Shown: piece after piece, positions 10,280-20,026 of the stretch
Position numbering within the stretch: the stretch's first letter is position 1
Layout of the letters: every line of letters begins with the position of its first letter
Source of the DNA: Ophiostoma sp. CBS 140.51
Lineage: Eukaryota > Ascomycota > Sordariomycetes > Ophiostomatales > Ophiostomataceae
DNA: 31,373 nt
Assembly: GCA_029298735.1 (NCBI GenBank)
Contig: JANSLP010000363.1
Span: 1 to 31,373 of the forward strand
Reading direction: 5' to 3'
Program-made: the position numbers and the translations under genes
The notes under the pieces: generated by a model
Seen by the model: the letters and a program-made list of their open reading frames with translations, nothing else
Database searches by the model: none
What the model was told of the DNA's origin: nothing

Positions 10280-10781
10280 TCAAGGTACTGTAAAAGGAAG
10301 TACAACGCCCCAGCACAAGGCTGGGGGCACAAACTGCACCATTAATATTCTCCAGCCACAAGCGTTCATCCTTACATAATATATGATCATGAATGCTGGT
10401 GTACCCAACGTCCCCACTTTCATCTTGTCGATACGCATGCACACAAATTCCCAAGTGTCCTGCAGTGTGCGACCATCGATTTTCTTATCGAGAAGGACCA
10501 TAGTGGCCGTTTTGGTAAACAATCCATCTGTTCGCACGGGCTCCCGCCACTTTGTAAATGCCAAACTACTGCTATATATATTGCGTATAGACAGGCCACA
10601 TCCAATGATAGGCGCCAGGAATCAGGTCAGAAGAGGCGACAAGTGCTTCCCCTCGAGAAGATACCACAACAGAGAACCCGGCAGCAATAAAGCTGATGGG
10701 TATCACTGTTGCCGCTATATTTGAGGCACTTCTTCTTCCCCGTTTGGTCCGCGTCTTGGTCAGGTTCGCATGTTGTCGCAC
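10280..10781 (-). pseudogene. Possible decayed coding fragment, family unknown
   Basis: One frame (10781-10572) gives 69 residues with a hydrophobic segment (AATVIPISFIAAGFSVVVSS) and then PGAYHWMWPVYTQYI before stops. A second frame (10564-10280) continues at once with AFTKWREPVRTDGLF. The near-contiguous hand-over between frames, separated by two in-frame stops, is what a degraded gene would show. The product is not recognised and chance is not excluded. Confidence 0.22.
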
Positions 10782-11879
10782 AAAAAATGTGCGCAGTTGA
10801 CTACAGCGAAGTACGAATAAAGTGCTTTAAAAACGAAGGTAAGAGGTCTGGCATCGACTTAACTGGCCGTCTGCTCTGAGCAATTGACCATGGCGTGCCG
10901 CCGGCTTCCCACAACTCAAAATCCGTGCCAAGACTCGGTTCTGTGCGTCTGAAGCCTCATGGCATGAGCTTTCAGCCTTGCCCAAGTAGCTTACGCCAGA
11001 TGAGCGTTACCGTAGACGCGCAAGACATCCCGTGAATGGTGTGAAATAGATGCCAGGACATTGGTGAAAAATGATTGCACAGAGACGGGTTTATGTTGGA
11101 GACAATCAAGATTGAAATGTGTGAGGGATAACGCAACCCGGTGACGAACAGTCATTCATAGTTGTACGTCGTATCATTCAAGCTAGTGTCACGTGATAGA
11201 ATATATCACCCTACGACCTACTTCTCACTACATCATAGGATGCGTGCAATTTCTCCAAAAAGGCTGCAATATGAGCTGGGCTGGGCTTAATGTTTGCGTA
11301 AAAGACGTCAGAAAAGTCGGGAGGGCGGCCGTGTTTCTGCGTTTTGCGTATTGGAGCAATGGAGATTGCCGGGTTTGGCAGAATTGACAGTGTGCGCCTC
11401 CGCTTTTGCGGGCTATCTATAATACGAAGTTGGGGTGCGAGTCCACTCCGCTTCCCACTGGCGCGAATAGGAATGGAAGCATTATATGGACTGGCGTGAT
11501 TGGCTTGAAATGTCGCGCCGGATGCTGAAGGTTTGGGGAAAATAATTATCCAATCGAGCCAGTTCGGCCACCAAGGCTCAACTCTTTCCCCAGACAAGAG
11601 ATCTGACAGCCTGTCTATCCTTCTCCGCCAATGCCGTGCCTTCTGCCGCATTGTATCTCTACTGATCCGTGACCACACTCTAGCGTTGTGGCAAGTTTTC
11701 CCCAGTCCCGGAGCCATGGGGAGAATGTTTGCGCTAGGATGGTTTAAAAGGACGGGTGAACCTCTTCTGGATCGAGGGTTCTTCTGGTCAGTCAATCAAT
11801 CAACCTCTTTGACTCTTGTTACTTTACCATTTTCCACGAGCAACACTTTTCAACCACACGCATTTCAACCCAGCACAAA

Positions 11880-12927
11880 ATGGCCTCCACCACCAACGGC
11901 AACGGCGCCGCCAACGGCGCGTCGCAGGAGAAGAAGAGCAAGTTCGACCCCAACTTCACCCAGCACGTCATCGACCTCATGAGCCCCGAGACGTTGCCCC
12001 GCCACAGAGAGATCCTCTCTTCTATGATCCGCCACATCCACGATTTTTGCCGTGAAGTTGAGCTCACCCAGGACGAGTGGGTTATTGGTGTTAACTACAT
12101 CAACTCGCTGGGCCAGGCATACCGCAAGAACCGCAACGAGACATGGCGTCTATGCGACATTCTGGGCGTTGAATCGTGAGTCTACCCCGCATGTGTTGCA
12201 TTGCATTCCTCTTGGAGATGGTGGAGCAGATACTAACCTTTTGCCCTTTTTCCACAGCCTTGTCGACGAGATCAACCACACCATCGAGACCGACGGCGGT
12301 AACCCCACATCCTCTACCATCCTCGGTCCTTTCTGGTCGCCCGAGACCCCTTTCCGCGAGCTGGGAGGCAGCGTTGTTCAGGATATGCCCAAGGACGGTC
12401 AGCTGACCTTCTTCCACGGCACCATCACCGACGTTGACACCGGCAAGCCCATCTCCAACGCTGTCTTTGACATGTGGCAGGCCAGCACCAACGGCAAGTA
12501 CGACACGTTCGACCCCGAGAACCAGACCAGACACAACCTCCGCGGCAAGTTCAAGACCAACGAGGAGGGCAAGTTCTGGTTCTACTGCATCAAGCCTACT
12601 GAGTACGCCATCGACACCTCTGGCCCCTCTGCTGAGGTTCTGCGCATGATGGGCCGTCACCCGTACCGCCCTGCCCACATCCACATGATGGTCACACACC
12701 CCGACTACATTGGCGTTACCGCGCAGCTGTACCCGCGCGACGACCCCTACCTCGGCACTGACACGGCTTGCGCTGTCAAGGACGATCTTCTGCTGGATTT
12801 CAAGCCTGTGCAGAACGAGCCCAAGGGCGCGACCCTGGATGTTCTGTACGACGTGCGGTTGGCGTCGAAGCGGTACAAGCCCGACAGCACCATGTTGATG
12901 GGCAACGCCAACCAGGACAAGTTTTGA
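11880..12927 (+). CDS. Intradiol ring-cleavage dioxygenase (hydroxyquinol/catechol 1,2-dioxygenase type)
   Basis: There are two exons, 11880-12175 and 12258-12927. The 82-nt intron (GTGAGT to CCACAG) splits Ser99. The product is 321 aa. The N-terminal helical dimerisation domain spans about residues 24-110 (FTQHVIDLM to SLVDEINHTI). The catalytic domain begins near ILGPFWSPETPF at 120. The Fe(III) ligands of the family can be placed at Tyr180 (NGKYDTFDP), Tyr215 (KPTEYAI), His239 and His241 (RPAHIHMMV). The Tyr215-His239 gap of 24 residues equals that in Acinetobacter catechol 1,2-dioxygenase. The RHPYRPAHIH context and DDPYLGTDTACAVKDDLLLD recall hydroxyquinol 1,2-dioxygenases more than catechol enzymes, which usually carry RHGQRPAHIH. 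It would open hydroxyquinol to maleylacetate, or catechol to cis,cis-muconate, in the cytosol. The start context CACAAAATGGCC is good. Substrate choice is inferred. Confidence 0.92.
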
Positions 12928-14039
12928 ATGTGTATCATATAGCCAAGTTCATTTAGCGGTCATGTAAATTGCGTCAATATTTATTAGTACATACATACTT
13001 TTGGGAAAAATTTCGTGACTATGTGAGCGTGCTGTGCTAGTTACAAACGCTACGATTGATGAAGTGAAAGACATCGGCAAGGCTCCGCAGCTGAAACATT
13101 ATGTAAGTGGCTATCAAGCCGGTACTTCCCATGCCATCATGGTAGCACAATATCCTGGCGCTGCTGCTTAAACAGAGGCGCGCAAGCTTTCGATGCTAGG
13201 ATCTGGAGTCTGCCTGTTGCCATGTCTTGGAGTTGTGTATCCATCTTTCTTTGCCATGGCGGTATTTTTTACGACACGTCTTTTTCCATATCGATAATAT
13301 GTTGTGCTTCTGTTCCTGCAGTTCCTGCTAACTTTCTGTGCAACCTCTCCCATGCAAAAGACTCCGTCAGATTCATGTGAATGCTGACAAGGTCCGTCAA
13401 CGATTAGCTCCAAGTCTAGAGAGCAACGCTAGACGATACAGATCCAGTTACACAACCAAGTCGGTACTACATTTGAGAGCAAATACAGTTGTCTACGGCT
13501 GCCATTTGGATCATGTTTGAAAAGGGAAATCCTGTTGACTTACAGACTTACAAAAAAGCCCCGCTTCGCCGTAAACACATACTGGGATTAGTCCAGATTA
13601 GTTGTCTGTGCGTCGATGGCCAACTACACCATGTTCTTGCCACAGTACATTTATCTTAAAAATGTACGTCATAAGCAAGGCAAGATAAACTGGAGGCAAA
13701 CAAATTCGATCAATTGGTCAAAAGCAAATATAAATCAAAAGCCACGGCGCACCTATCTCTATTTTCGTTGCGTGCAGACCCCGGCTTCACAAGGGTGTGC
13801 GTGCTCCCGTCCAACAAAGCTCTTGGCGGAGGTGGCGCACTACGCTTAATATCGCCTGCCAAGGTACCCTCAATACGCCGCCCACATATGCAAGCAGACG
13901 GACAAAATAATGGACTGGAACGACAACATAGATACTACCACATCAAAAATGGCAATATTGTGTAGCGTATTTACATTTTCTACTTCTAACCCGTATGTAC
14001 AGAATTTTTCAAAGAACATTAACAGACAACATCGATTGC
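12928..14039. other. Convergent intergenic region, no gene seen
   Basis: This lies between the 3' ends of the dioxygenase (+) and the carboxylesterase (-). ATATTTATTAGTACATACATAC, shortly after the dioxygenase stop, is a likely 3'-processing region. The rest is A/T-rich with only short, unsupported open frames. Confidence 0.5.
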
Positions 14040-15830
14040 CTACCTTGCCATTTCTGGCCAGCCTGTACGCCCTGTAGCCAAGATGGCCTTGAGTACGTCT
14101 GCCCAAAACTGGAAGCATTCTTCATTGAGATCAAAGGCACCTTCAGCCTCAGTCGAAACAGACCAGCCACCGTTATCATCGAGCATGTTGAGCAGCGGCG
14201 CCCCAGCCGTGTATGGCGTCCACTGATGCGGTGCTGCACCGGCGGCAAACTGTAAAAGCCGGTCGGCAAACGTCTCGGAGACTTGTCGGTCGGCAGCGTT
14301 CAGGCCACGGTGCAGAAACATGGGCAGAATGTCAGCGGTGTGGGTGACGGGCCATTCCTTGGGCCAGTGCTCGGTGGCATAGCCGAAGACGTAGCGGTAT
14401 AGAGTCTTTTCTGTTGGTGACGTTGGCGACGCTGGCGAGGCCTGGGTAAACGACCGTGAAAAGAGTGTGGCTGGAGCATTGTAGCGGCAATGCCCCTCGA
14501 GTGCCATGGACACGTGGTTGCGGTCGGGCACGGCCAGCTTCGGCAATGTTGCATGCCAGGGAAAGGTCGCCGGGTCGACGTATAACTGAGCTGCACGCTC
14601 TCGTAGTTTGCCTGTTCCTGTTGTGTCTGTGTCTGGTGGCACCCTAGTCTTGATGATGGTGCTGAGGTCGTGCTTCTTGTTTCCTGCAATGATGGCTGCC
14701 TCGCGAATCCAGGGCTCGTTGTGGCACGTTCCCAGGATAATCGACTTGAGAGACGGGTTCCAACGGGTTGGATCAAATGCAACCTCGCGCGGGTCCTCGG
14801 TGATTGTAATATCGTCCCAGATGGGGCGGAACGTTGTGCTCATGAACCACGACTCTTCAACCAGCCGGTCCACGGGAAGGTTCCGCAATTGGTGCACGAT
14901 ATCAGTAGACGATGTGCCTGTGACGCCCAGTTTCTGGCAGATGGCATCAAATGCACGCTGTGCCTCATCGGCCCGGAGCAGCTGGATAGACATGAATGTA
15001 GACGACGAGAGAATGATGCGCGGAACGTCCACAAAGAGCTGTGGCACGGTCATCAAGTGGTGGATGGCGCCAGCACCAGCGGACTCGCCCACGGCCGTGA
15101 TGTTGTCTGGGTCGCCGCAAAAGTGGTGAATGTTTTCCTTCAGCCAGTCTAGCGCGTACTTGCAGTCCACCAGGGCCAGGTTGCCTGTCGACCGAAACTG
15201 GGGAGGGACGTCTCCTTTTTCCGCCTCGCCATCTGCCAACTCCTTGCTGTGCAAGAAACCGAGCACGCCGAGACGGTAGTTGATTGTCACAACGACCACA
15301 GGAGTGTCTGTAGCCAGGCCACGGCGCACCAGCTCCGTGCCGTCGTAGGCGTCTACCGAGCCGGCGCCGACCTGGTATGAACCGCCATGGATCCAGACGA
15401 GGACGGGCAGGCGACGCCCGCTTTTCAGAAAAGCCGTTTCCCCACCAGCCTCTCGTCCTGCCGGAGTGTAAATGTTGAGGTTGAGACAGGCAAACTCGTC
15501 CTCGCGGTCTGGACGGATGTCCATTGTCGCATTGCCGCCGGCATCGGTGCCCAGCTGGCCAAACATGGGCACCTTCTGGACGCCAAACAGTGCCCGTCCA
15601 ATCTGTGGGCATCCGGGCCCGTATTGTGTGCAGTCATGCGTGCCCGTCCAGGGTGCGTTTGCGTTTGACGACAGTTTGCGCGGCGCCGCCCAGCGGTAGG
15701 GGATGTCGGCATACTGGACGCCGAGCACCTTGAGGACGCCCTCGCTTGTGTCTGTCTCTTCCCATCGTGCGCTGATGGCACCGAGCGGCGTGACCAGCCG
15801 GACGACGGCGTCTGTTGAAGTTGCGGTCAT
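14040..15830 (-). CDS. Type-B carboxylesterase (alpha/beta hydrolase)
   Basis: This is a single uninterrupted exon of 596 aa. The oxyanion-hole motif WIHGGSYQVG lies near residues 146-155 and NYRLGVLGF near 184-192. The nucleophile elbow is GESAGAG, with the catalytic Ser near 250. The catalytic His is probably that in VTHTADILPMF near 496, the family's usual H-x-x-E/D-x4-F setting. EDEFACLNLNIYTP near 110-123 is the type-B signature 2 region. The N-terminus (MTATSTDAVVRLVTPLG) has no signal peptide, so an intracellular enzyme is expected. Most secreted lignocellulose esterases differ in this. It could hydrolyse aromatic esters to feed the neighbouring dioxygenases, but the substrate cannot be read from sequence. 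Its promoter is shared with the mitochondrial carrier gene. Confidence 0.9.
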   Translation of the reverse strand: MTATSTDAVVRLVTPLGAISARWEETDTSEGVLKVLGVQYADIPYRWAAPRKLSSNANAPWTGTHDCTQYGPGCPQIGRALFGVQKVPMFGQLGTDAGGNATMDIRPDREDEFACLNLNIYTPAGREAGGETAFLKSGRRLPVLVWIHGGSYQVGAGSVDAYDGTELVRRGLATDTPVVVVTINYRLGVLGFLHSKELADGEAEKGDVPPQFRSTGNLALVDCKYALDWLKENIHHFCGDPDNITAVGESAGAGAIHHLMTVPQLFVDVPRIILSSSTFMSIQLLRADEAQRAFDAICQKLGVTGTSSTDIVHQLRNLPVDRLVEESWFMSTTFRPIWDDITITEDPREVAFDPTRWNPSLKSIILGTCHNEPWIREAAIIAGNKKHDLSTIIKTRVPPDTDTTGTGKLRERAAQLYVDPATFPWHATLPKLAVPDRNHVSMALEGHCRYNAPATLFSRSFTQASPASPTSPTEKTLYRYVFGYATEHWPKEWPVTHTADILPMFLHRGLNAADRQVSETFADRLLQFAAGAAPHQWTPYTAGAPLLNMLDDNGGWSVSTEAEGAFDLNEECFQFWADVLKAILATGRTGWPEMAR

Positions 15831-16026
15831 GCTGGTCGAGTCGATAGAATATCAGTCGAGAGAAAGACAAGAAGGTCGGTTAAGAAGATCAATCGAGGAG
15901 CCTGTCGAAAGGTCGGTCGTTGAGATTAGCAATGGAAGTGACGTCTGTCGTCACTGTGTCGTGTCTGTGGCCATGACGATCAACCCAATCCGGTCCTGTG
16001 GCCTTGTCTCGTCTTCATCCTTCGTC

Positions 16027-16062
16027 TTTTCCTTTTCCTTTTCCTTTTCCTTTTCCTTTTCC
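16027..16062 (+). repeat. TTTTCC microsatellite, six units
   Basis: There are six perfect 6-bp units in the divergent promoter. It reads as a purine tract (GGAAAA) on the carboxylesterase coding strand, about 200 bp upstream of its ATG, so it may lie in the leader or core promoter. Its length is likely to vary between strains. Confidence 0.9.
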
Positions 16063-16190
16063 TCTCGTCGCCATTGCCGAGTCACTTCACAGTCATAACG
16101 CCGCTGAACAGAGTCGGCCGTGGCTGCGCATACGCATGAGCGTGGACTGTGTAGCTTAACCGCTCCGATATTTGCTTAGTGGGGTCTTGT

Positions 16191-16218
16191 AGTCGTCGGT
16201 GGAAAGTCGTCGGTGGAA
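16191..16218 (+). repeat. Perfect 14-bp tandem duplication
   Basis: AGTCGTCGGTGGAA occurs twice head to tail without spacer. Each copy carries a CGG triplet, so the pair gives two CGG half-sites 14 bp apart in a shared promoter. A regulatory role is only suggested. Confidence 0.7.
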
Positions 16219-16937
16219 ATCGCTGATGGAGTCGATGCAAGATTGGTTAAGATTGGTCGTGAAAGTTGAAGAGTGTCCACGGGTTCTCTCTTTCCGTGGC
16301 AAGGCGTGCCGAAATGCGCTACTCAGGCTTTGTATTCCTGGAAGACGAGTTTTCAGTGGTCCGCAGCTCCTTCTTCAAGGGGTGGTTTTTAGATTTCAGT
16401 GTCTGATAGTGTATCCCGTGATCTTCCTAGTGACACGGTTTTGTTTAGCCACTGTGCAGTAAAGACTGTGCCCTCTTATTTGTGGAAGGCTGCCCTATTA
16501 CGGCGCAAAACCTGCCCGCCAAGCGACCTCTAGCGGCCTTGAGCGGCCCCTAACTCTCCGTCGCAGCTCCGTTACGGGAGTCTCAGTCCGCGTGCAGACA
16601 ACGGCCAACTCATATTATGCACATGCTAGATGTTGAGCGAAGCGTTTGATTTTATTTTGACTCTTGTATTATTCTTACAATTTTGGAGACGGTTTTAGAG
16701 ACGGTTTTATTTTGCTAGATTCATTTCTGGCAATGTTTCGTCGAAATTGTATTATTTGCATTCACTTTCCCATTTCGGTTCTCTGTTTCATATTACCTCG
16801 GTCAAATAAACAAATTCATAACTTTGGAAATCATCGACAACCATCAACAACAAACAGGACACCTGATTTGACTGAACAAAAAGGGTCATAGGTCTCATTC
16901 CCCTCATCATCTCATATTTCCAACACGCATAAACACA

Positions 16938-17983
16938 ATGGCAACAACCGCACAAGAAGCCCCAGCGGCAGTGGCGGAAGATCCCCGCAAGGGTGCACCT
17001 GTAGCCACAAAGGTATGTTCATGTTCATGTCGCATCTCGAGACTCTTTCATCGTGCATATGCATAATAAAGCTTCAATGACGTCATTACACACACTCATC
17101 CATCTTACAGAAGAAGATCCCGCCCATTGTATCGCTGTTGGCTGGCGGCGTGGCTGGCGGTGTCGAGGCTGCGTCCACATACCCGTTTGAGTTCGCCAAG
17201 ACCCGCCTGCAGCTGCGGCAAGAGGCCGGCTCCAAGGCCGCAAACATTACGAACCCCATCACCATGATCCGGCACGTCGTGCAGACCGAGGGTGTGGCTA
17301 AGCTGTACACGGGCTGCTCGACACTAATTGTCGGCACCATGTTCAAGGCCTCGGTGCGGTTTTTGTCGTTTGACGCCATCCGCAACAGCCTGGCCAACGA
17401 AAAGGGCCAGCTGTCCAAGGCCAATGGTGTGCTGGCGGGCATGGTGGCCGGCTGTGTGGAGAGTGCCGTGGCCGTCACCCCGACAGAGCGCATCAAGACG
17501 GCGCTGATTGACGACGCCAAGAGTGGCCAGCCGCGCTTCCGGGGCGTTGTGCACGGTGTTTCTCTTCTTCTCAAAGAGCAAGGCATTGGCACGTTCTACC
17601 GCGGCCTGGTGTCGACAACCCTGAAACAGGCCAGCACGTCGGCCGTCCGCATGGGCTCGTACAATGCACTGCGCGAGACGTGCAAGTCGCAGGGCCTGCC
17701 AACCAACGCTCTCGTCACCTTTGGCATCGGCAGTGTGGCAGGTACTATTACCGTCTACGCCACGCAGCCCTTTGACACCATCAAGACGCGTGTGCAGAGT
17801 GCGACCGGCAGCAGTATGGGCGAAGCGCTGAAGAGTGTGCTTCAGGAAGGCGGCGTGCGTGGTCTGTGGAAGGGCAGCACGATGCGCTTGGGCCGTCTGG
17901 TGTTTAGCGGCGGCATTGTCTTTACCGTGTATGAGTGGGCAGCTGCCGCCATGACAGCCAGAAAGATCCCGGCCTTTCAATAA
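16938..17983 (+). CDS. Mitochondrial tricarboxylate (citrate) carrier, SLC25 family
   Basis: There are two exons, 16938-17012 (25 codons) and 17111-17983. The 98-nt intron starts with GTATGT. The product is 315 aa, normal for the family. Three repeats carry the signature P-x-[DE]-x-x-[KR]: PFEFAKTRLQ (from residue 50), PTERIKTALID (about 147) and PFDTIKTRVQ (about 245). The repeat starts LLAGGVAGGVEAASTYP and VLAGMVAGCVESAVAVTP, and the variant PTERIK in repeat 2, point to the citrate transport protein branch (yeast Ctp1, animal SLC25A1) more than to ADP/ATP or dicarboxylate carriers. It would exchange citrate for malate or another tricarboxylate across the inner mitochondrial membrane. Its presence beside catabolic enzymes suggests a role in handling TCA intermediates, although it could be a housekeeping neighbour. 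Confidence 0.9.
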
Positions 17984-18418
17984 GCTTGTGTGGGCGGTTG
18001 TTGTTGTAGTTGGAGCTATCGTTCTTTTGTGTCTTTTTCTTCCTTGTCACTATAGATTTATGTATATATGTTTACGTTGTGTTTTTATGTTTTATTGTCA
18101 CTGAATATGAGGACGACATGACTGTGAAAAAGTGTCTATTTTGTTGACCAGGTCAAGTACAAGACATGACGTGGATCAAAAAGTTGTGAAAAAAGTAACG
18201 CGGCTTGGTACTCGAGGATACGTAAGCTCGGGCCGGTAGAAGAAGAGTGTATGAACGAGAGAAAGAAAGTAAAAATGTCGGAAAAACGAGAAAGATTTTT
18301 TCAAGTATATACAAGAAAATTGGTAAGAAAAAAGAGAAACAGAAGATTTTGTCATTTGATCATGTAAGGAAAAAAAATCAAAACGCCCAGGTCCCAATGG
18401 TATTTATCGAGTCACCCT
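17984..18418. other. Convergent 3' region between carrier and wall-protein genes
   Basis: TATTTATGTATATATG-like sequence at about 18055-18070 probably serves the carrier's 3' end. A/T- and A-rich sequence at 18260-18390 probably serves the minus-strand wall-protein gene. No coding sequence is supported. Confidence 0.5.
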
Positions 18419-20026
18419 CTATAGAAGCATCCAGGCAGCCCAGGCGCCGGTCAGGCCGACAACGATGCGCAGAGAGCTGGCAACACCGGCCGAGGCACCC
18501 GACACGACGACGGTCGACGGCGAAGAAGCGCCCGACGAGCCCGTGGCCGAGGTGCTGGGGCGGATGGAGCCGGTGCCGACGACAGCAATGGACGACGACG
18601 GGGCCACAACCAGCGTGGACTTGGCAAAGGTGGTTGCCGAGGTCTTGGTGCTAGTGGTCGGCTTGACAGTGGATGACGACGACTTCTTGGTTGAAGAAGA
18701 AGACGAGGAGACTGTAGCAGCCGAAGAGGAGCTAGACGAGAAAGCGGCGGCGGACGACGAGGTAGAGGTCGTGGGGGCCGGGGCGGCGCTGCTGATGGAC
18801 GTGGTGGTCTGCGACGTGGTCAGACACGGTGTCTCGGACGAGGAGGGCGAAGAGGACGAGGTGGGAACAGTGACGACGGGGACGGGGACGGAGGAGGACG
18901 GCGCGGAGGAGGAGGGCGTGGAGGAGGAGGACGTGGAGGACGTGCTGCATTGCACCGTCGAGGTGCTCGTGGCGGTCTTGTAGATCGTAGCGGTCGTGGT
19001 GGACGAGGTGGAGGGAGAGGATAACGAGGAGGACAAGGACGAGGAAGACGAAAGAACCGAAGAAAACGCAGACTGGCTGCTGGTACTGCTTACCTGTTGG
19101 CTGTTGCCGGCGGACTGGCTGGTGGCAACAAAGACACCAGGCGAGTTCGCCTGCGTCGCCGCAGTAGACGAAGAAGATGAAGTGGTAGGAGCCTCAACGG
19201 CAGCTGGCGACGAGGTGATCGCGACAACCGGAGCAGCGGCAGAAGACGAGGCAGGGGCAGCAGCGGCCTCGGGGGCAGCGGCAACAGAGGCAGAACCCGA
19301 GATGCTGCTACCACTAGAAGCAGACGAGCCATCCGCGCTGTCGCCGGCCAGAGCCACGCTGGCAGAGACCTCGTCGCCAGACGAAGCGTCGACGCACTTG
19401 CCCGAGGGGTACTCGATGTTGTAGACGTGTGTCGAGGTCAGGGATGTGGTCAGGCCGAGGGTGTGGGGGCAGCTGGGCTGGTTGCTGACGCTCAGGTCCA
19501 GCGTACAGGTCTCGTCGTAGCCGAGCGAGCAAAGCGGGTCGGCAATGTTGTACAACACATGGTTCTGGGCGACCCAGCTGCTCGAGTCAGCCAGGCAGCT
19601 AGCGACAAAGTCCATGCTGTTGGACGCCGACAGGGGCAGCTTGTTGCCGGCCGTCTTGATGAGCGAAGCGCACTCCGAGGCATCAACCTCCTCGTACTCC
19701 ATGGCAACACCGCCACCCGAGATGGGGTCGACTGTGGCCGAGGAGCCAGTCTGCAGGTAGTTCCAGGCATCGTAGCTGATGTCGTAGGCACCGCCAGACT
19801 GGTCAATGCGCAAAAGGTTGACCGAGCGGTCGCCGTTCGTGACCTTGACGCAAAGGTTGTTGCAGTCGACAGACCCGGGCCAGTAGGCGACGCGGTTCGT
19901 GTCAATGTAGCAGCCGAGAACACCGACAGACGACGAGTAGCTGTCGTGGGGGGTGACCGAGACACCGGTGGCGATGGCAGCGCGAGCAGCCGCCAGGGCA
20001 AGCAGGACGTTGGTGGTGGAGAACAT
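18419..20026 (-). CDS. Secreted Ser/Thr-rich protein with GPI-anchor-type C-terminus
   Basis: This is a single exon of 535 aa. A signal peptide spans about residues 1-19 (VLLALAAARAAIA). A cysteine-containing globular domain covers about 30-215, with Cys at 39, 55, 59, 119, 144, 166, 174, 186 and 211. It includes NRVAYWPGSVDCNNLCVKV and RIDQSGGAYDISYDAWNYL, which I recognise from a widespread fungal extracellular family with a double-psi beta-barrel (expansin/barwin-like) look. Residues about 215-510 are almost entirely Ser, Thr, Ala, Pro and Val, so heavily O-mannosylated stalk is expected. The C-terminus (GASAGVASS, then about 15 hydrophobic residues) fits a GPI-attachment signal. It is expected at the plasma membrane or wall. 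No catalytic function can be claimed. It does not obviously belong to the aromatic pathway. Its long antisense open frames are by-products of Ser-codon repetition. Confidence 0.86.
   Translation of the reverse strand: MFSTTNVLLALAAARAAIATGVSVTPHDSYSSSVGVLGCYIDTNRVAYWPGSVDCNNLCVKVTNGDRSVNLLRIDQSGGAYDISYDAWNYLQTGSSATVDPISGGGVAMEYEEVDASECASLIKTAGNKLPLSASNSMDFVASCLADSSSWVAQNHVLYNIADPLCSLGYDETCTLDLSVSNQPSCPHTLGLTTSLTSTHVYNIEYPSGKCVDASSGDEVSASVALAGDSADGSSASSGSSISGSASVAAAPEAAAAPASSSAAAPVVAITSSPAAVEAPTTSSSSSTAATQANSPGVFVATSQSAGNSQQVSSTSSQSAFSSVLSSSSSLSSSLSSPSTSSTTTATIYKTATSTSTVQCSTSSTSSSSTPSSSAPSSSVPVPVVTVPTSSSSPSSSETPCLTTSQTTTSISSAAPAPTTSTSSSAAAFSSSSSSAATVSSSSSSTKKSSSSTVKPTTSTKTSATTFAKSTLVVAPSSSIAVVGTGSIRPSTSATGSSGASSPSTVVVSGASAGVASSLRIVVGLTGAWAAWMLL

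Larger units (their letters stand above)
8113..11879. other. 3.8 kb gene-poor region with decayed coding fragments
   Basis: This separates the divergent ABM and intradiol dioxygenase genes. The ends should be their promoters. The dioxygenase side has a GGTTTAAAAGG box near 11741 and a C/T-rich leader, while the ABM side has A/T-rich sequence up to about 8230. The middle holds several short open stretches on both strands broken by stops (8707-9010, 9199-9330, 9541-9955, 10280-10781). None forms a full gene with plausible splice sites. I see no terminal inverted repeats or reverse transcriptase and transposase motifs. Confidence 0.5.
15831..16937. promoter_or_regulatory. Shared divergent promoter of carboxylesterase and mitochondrial carrier
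   Basis: This 1.1 kb region lies between two start codons facing away from each other. It holds a TTTTCC microsatellite (16027-16062), a 14-bp tandem duplication (16191-16218) and closely spaced AGCGGCC words at about 16533-16548. The latter are candidate CGG half-sites for zinc-cluster factors. A/T-rich sequence at 16640-16850 precedes the carrier start. Confidence 0.5.

Noticed and set aside
11211..11795. A 194-codon open frame on the minus strand in the dioxygenase promoter
   Set aside because: Composition is irregular with no recognisable domain, and it runs antisense across the expected promoter. Treated as chance.
18465..18983. Long plus-strand frames (also 18996-19424 and 19427-20104) rich in Glu, Asp and Val
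   Set aside because: They are the antisense shadow of Ser/Thr codon repeats in the wall-protein gene, which itself has a signal peptide, cysteine domain and GPI-type tail.
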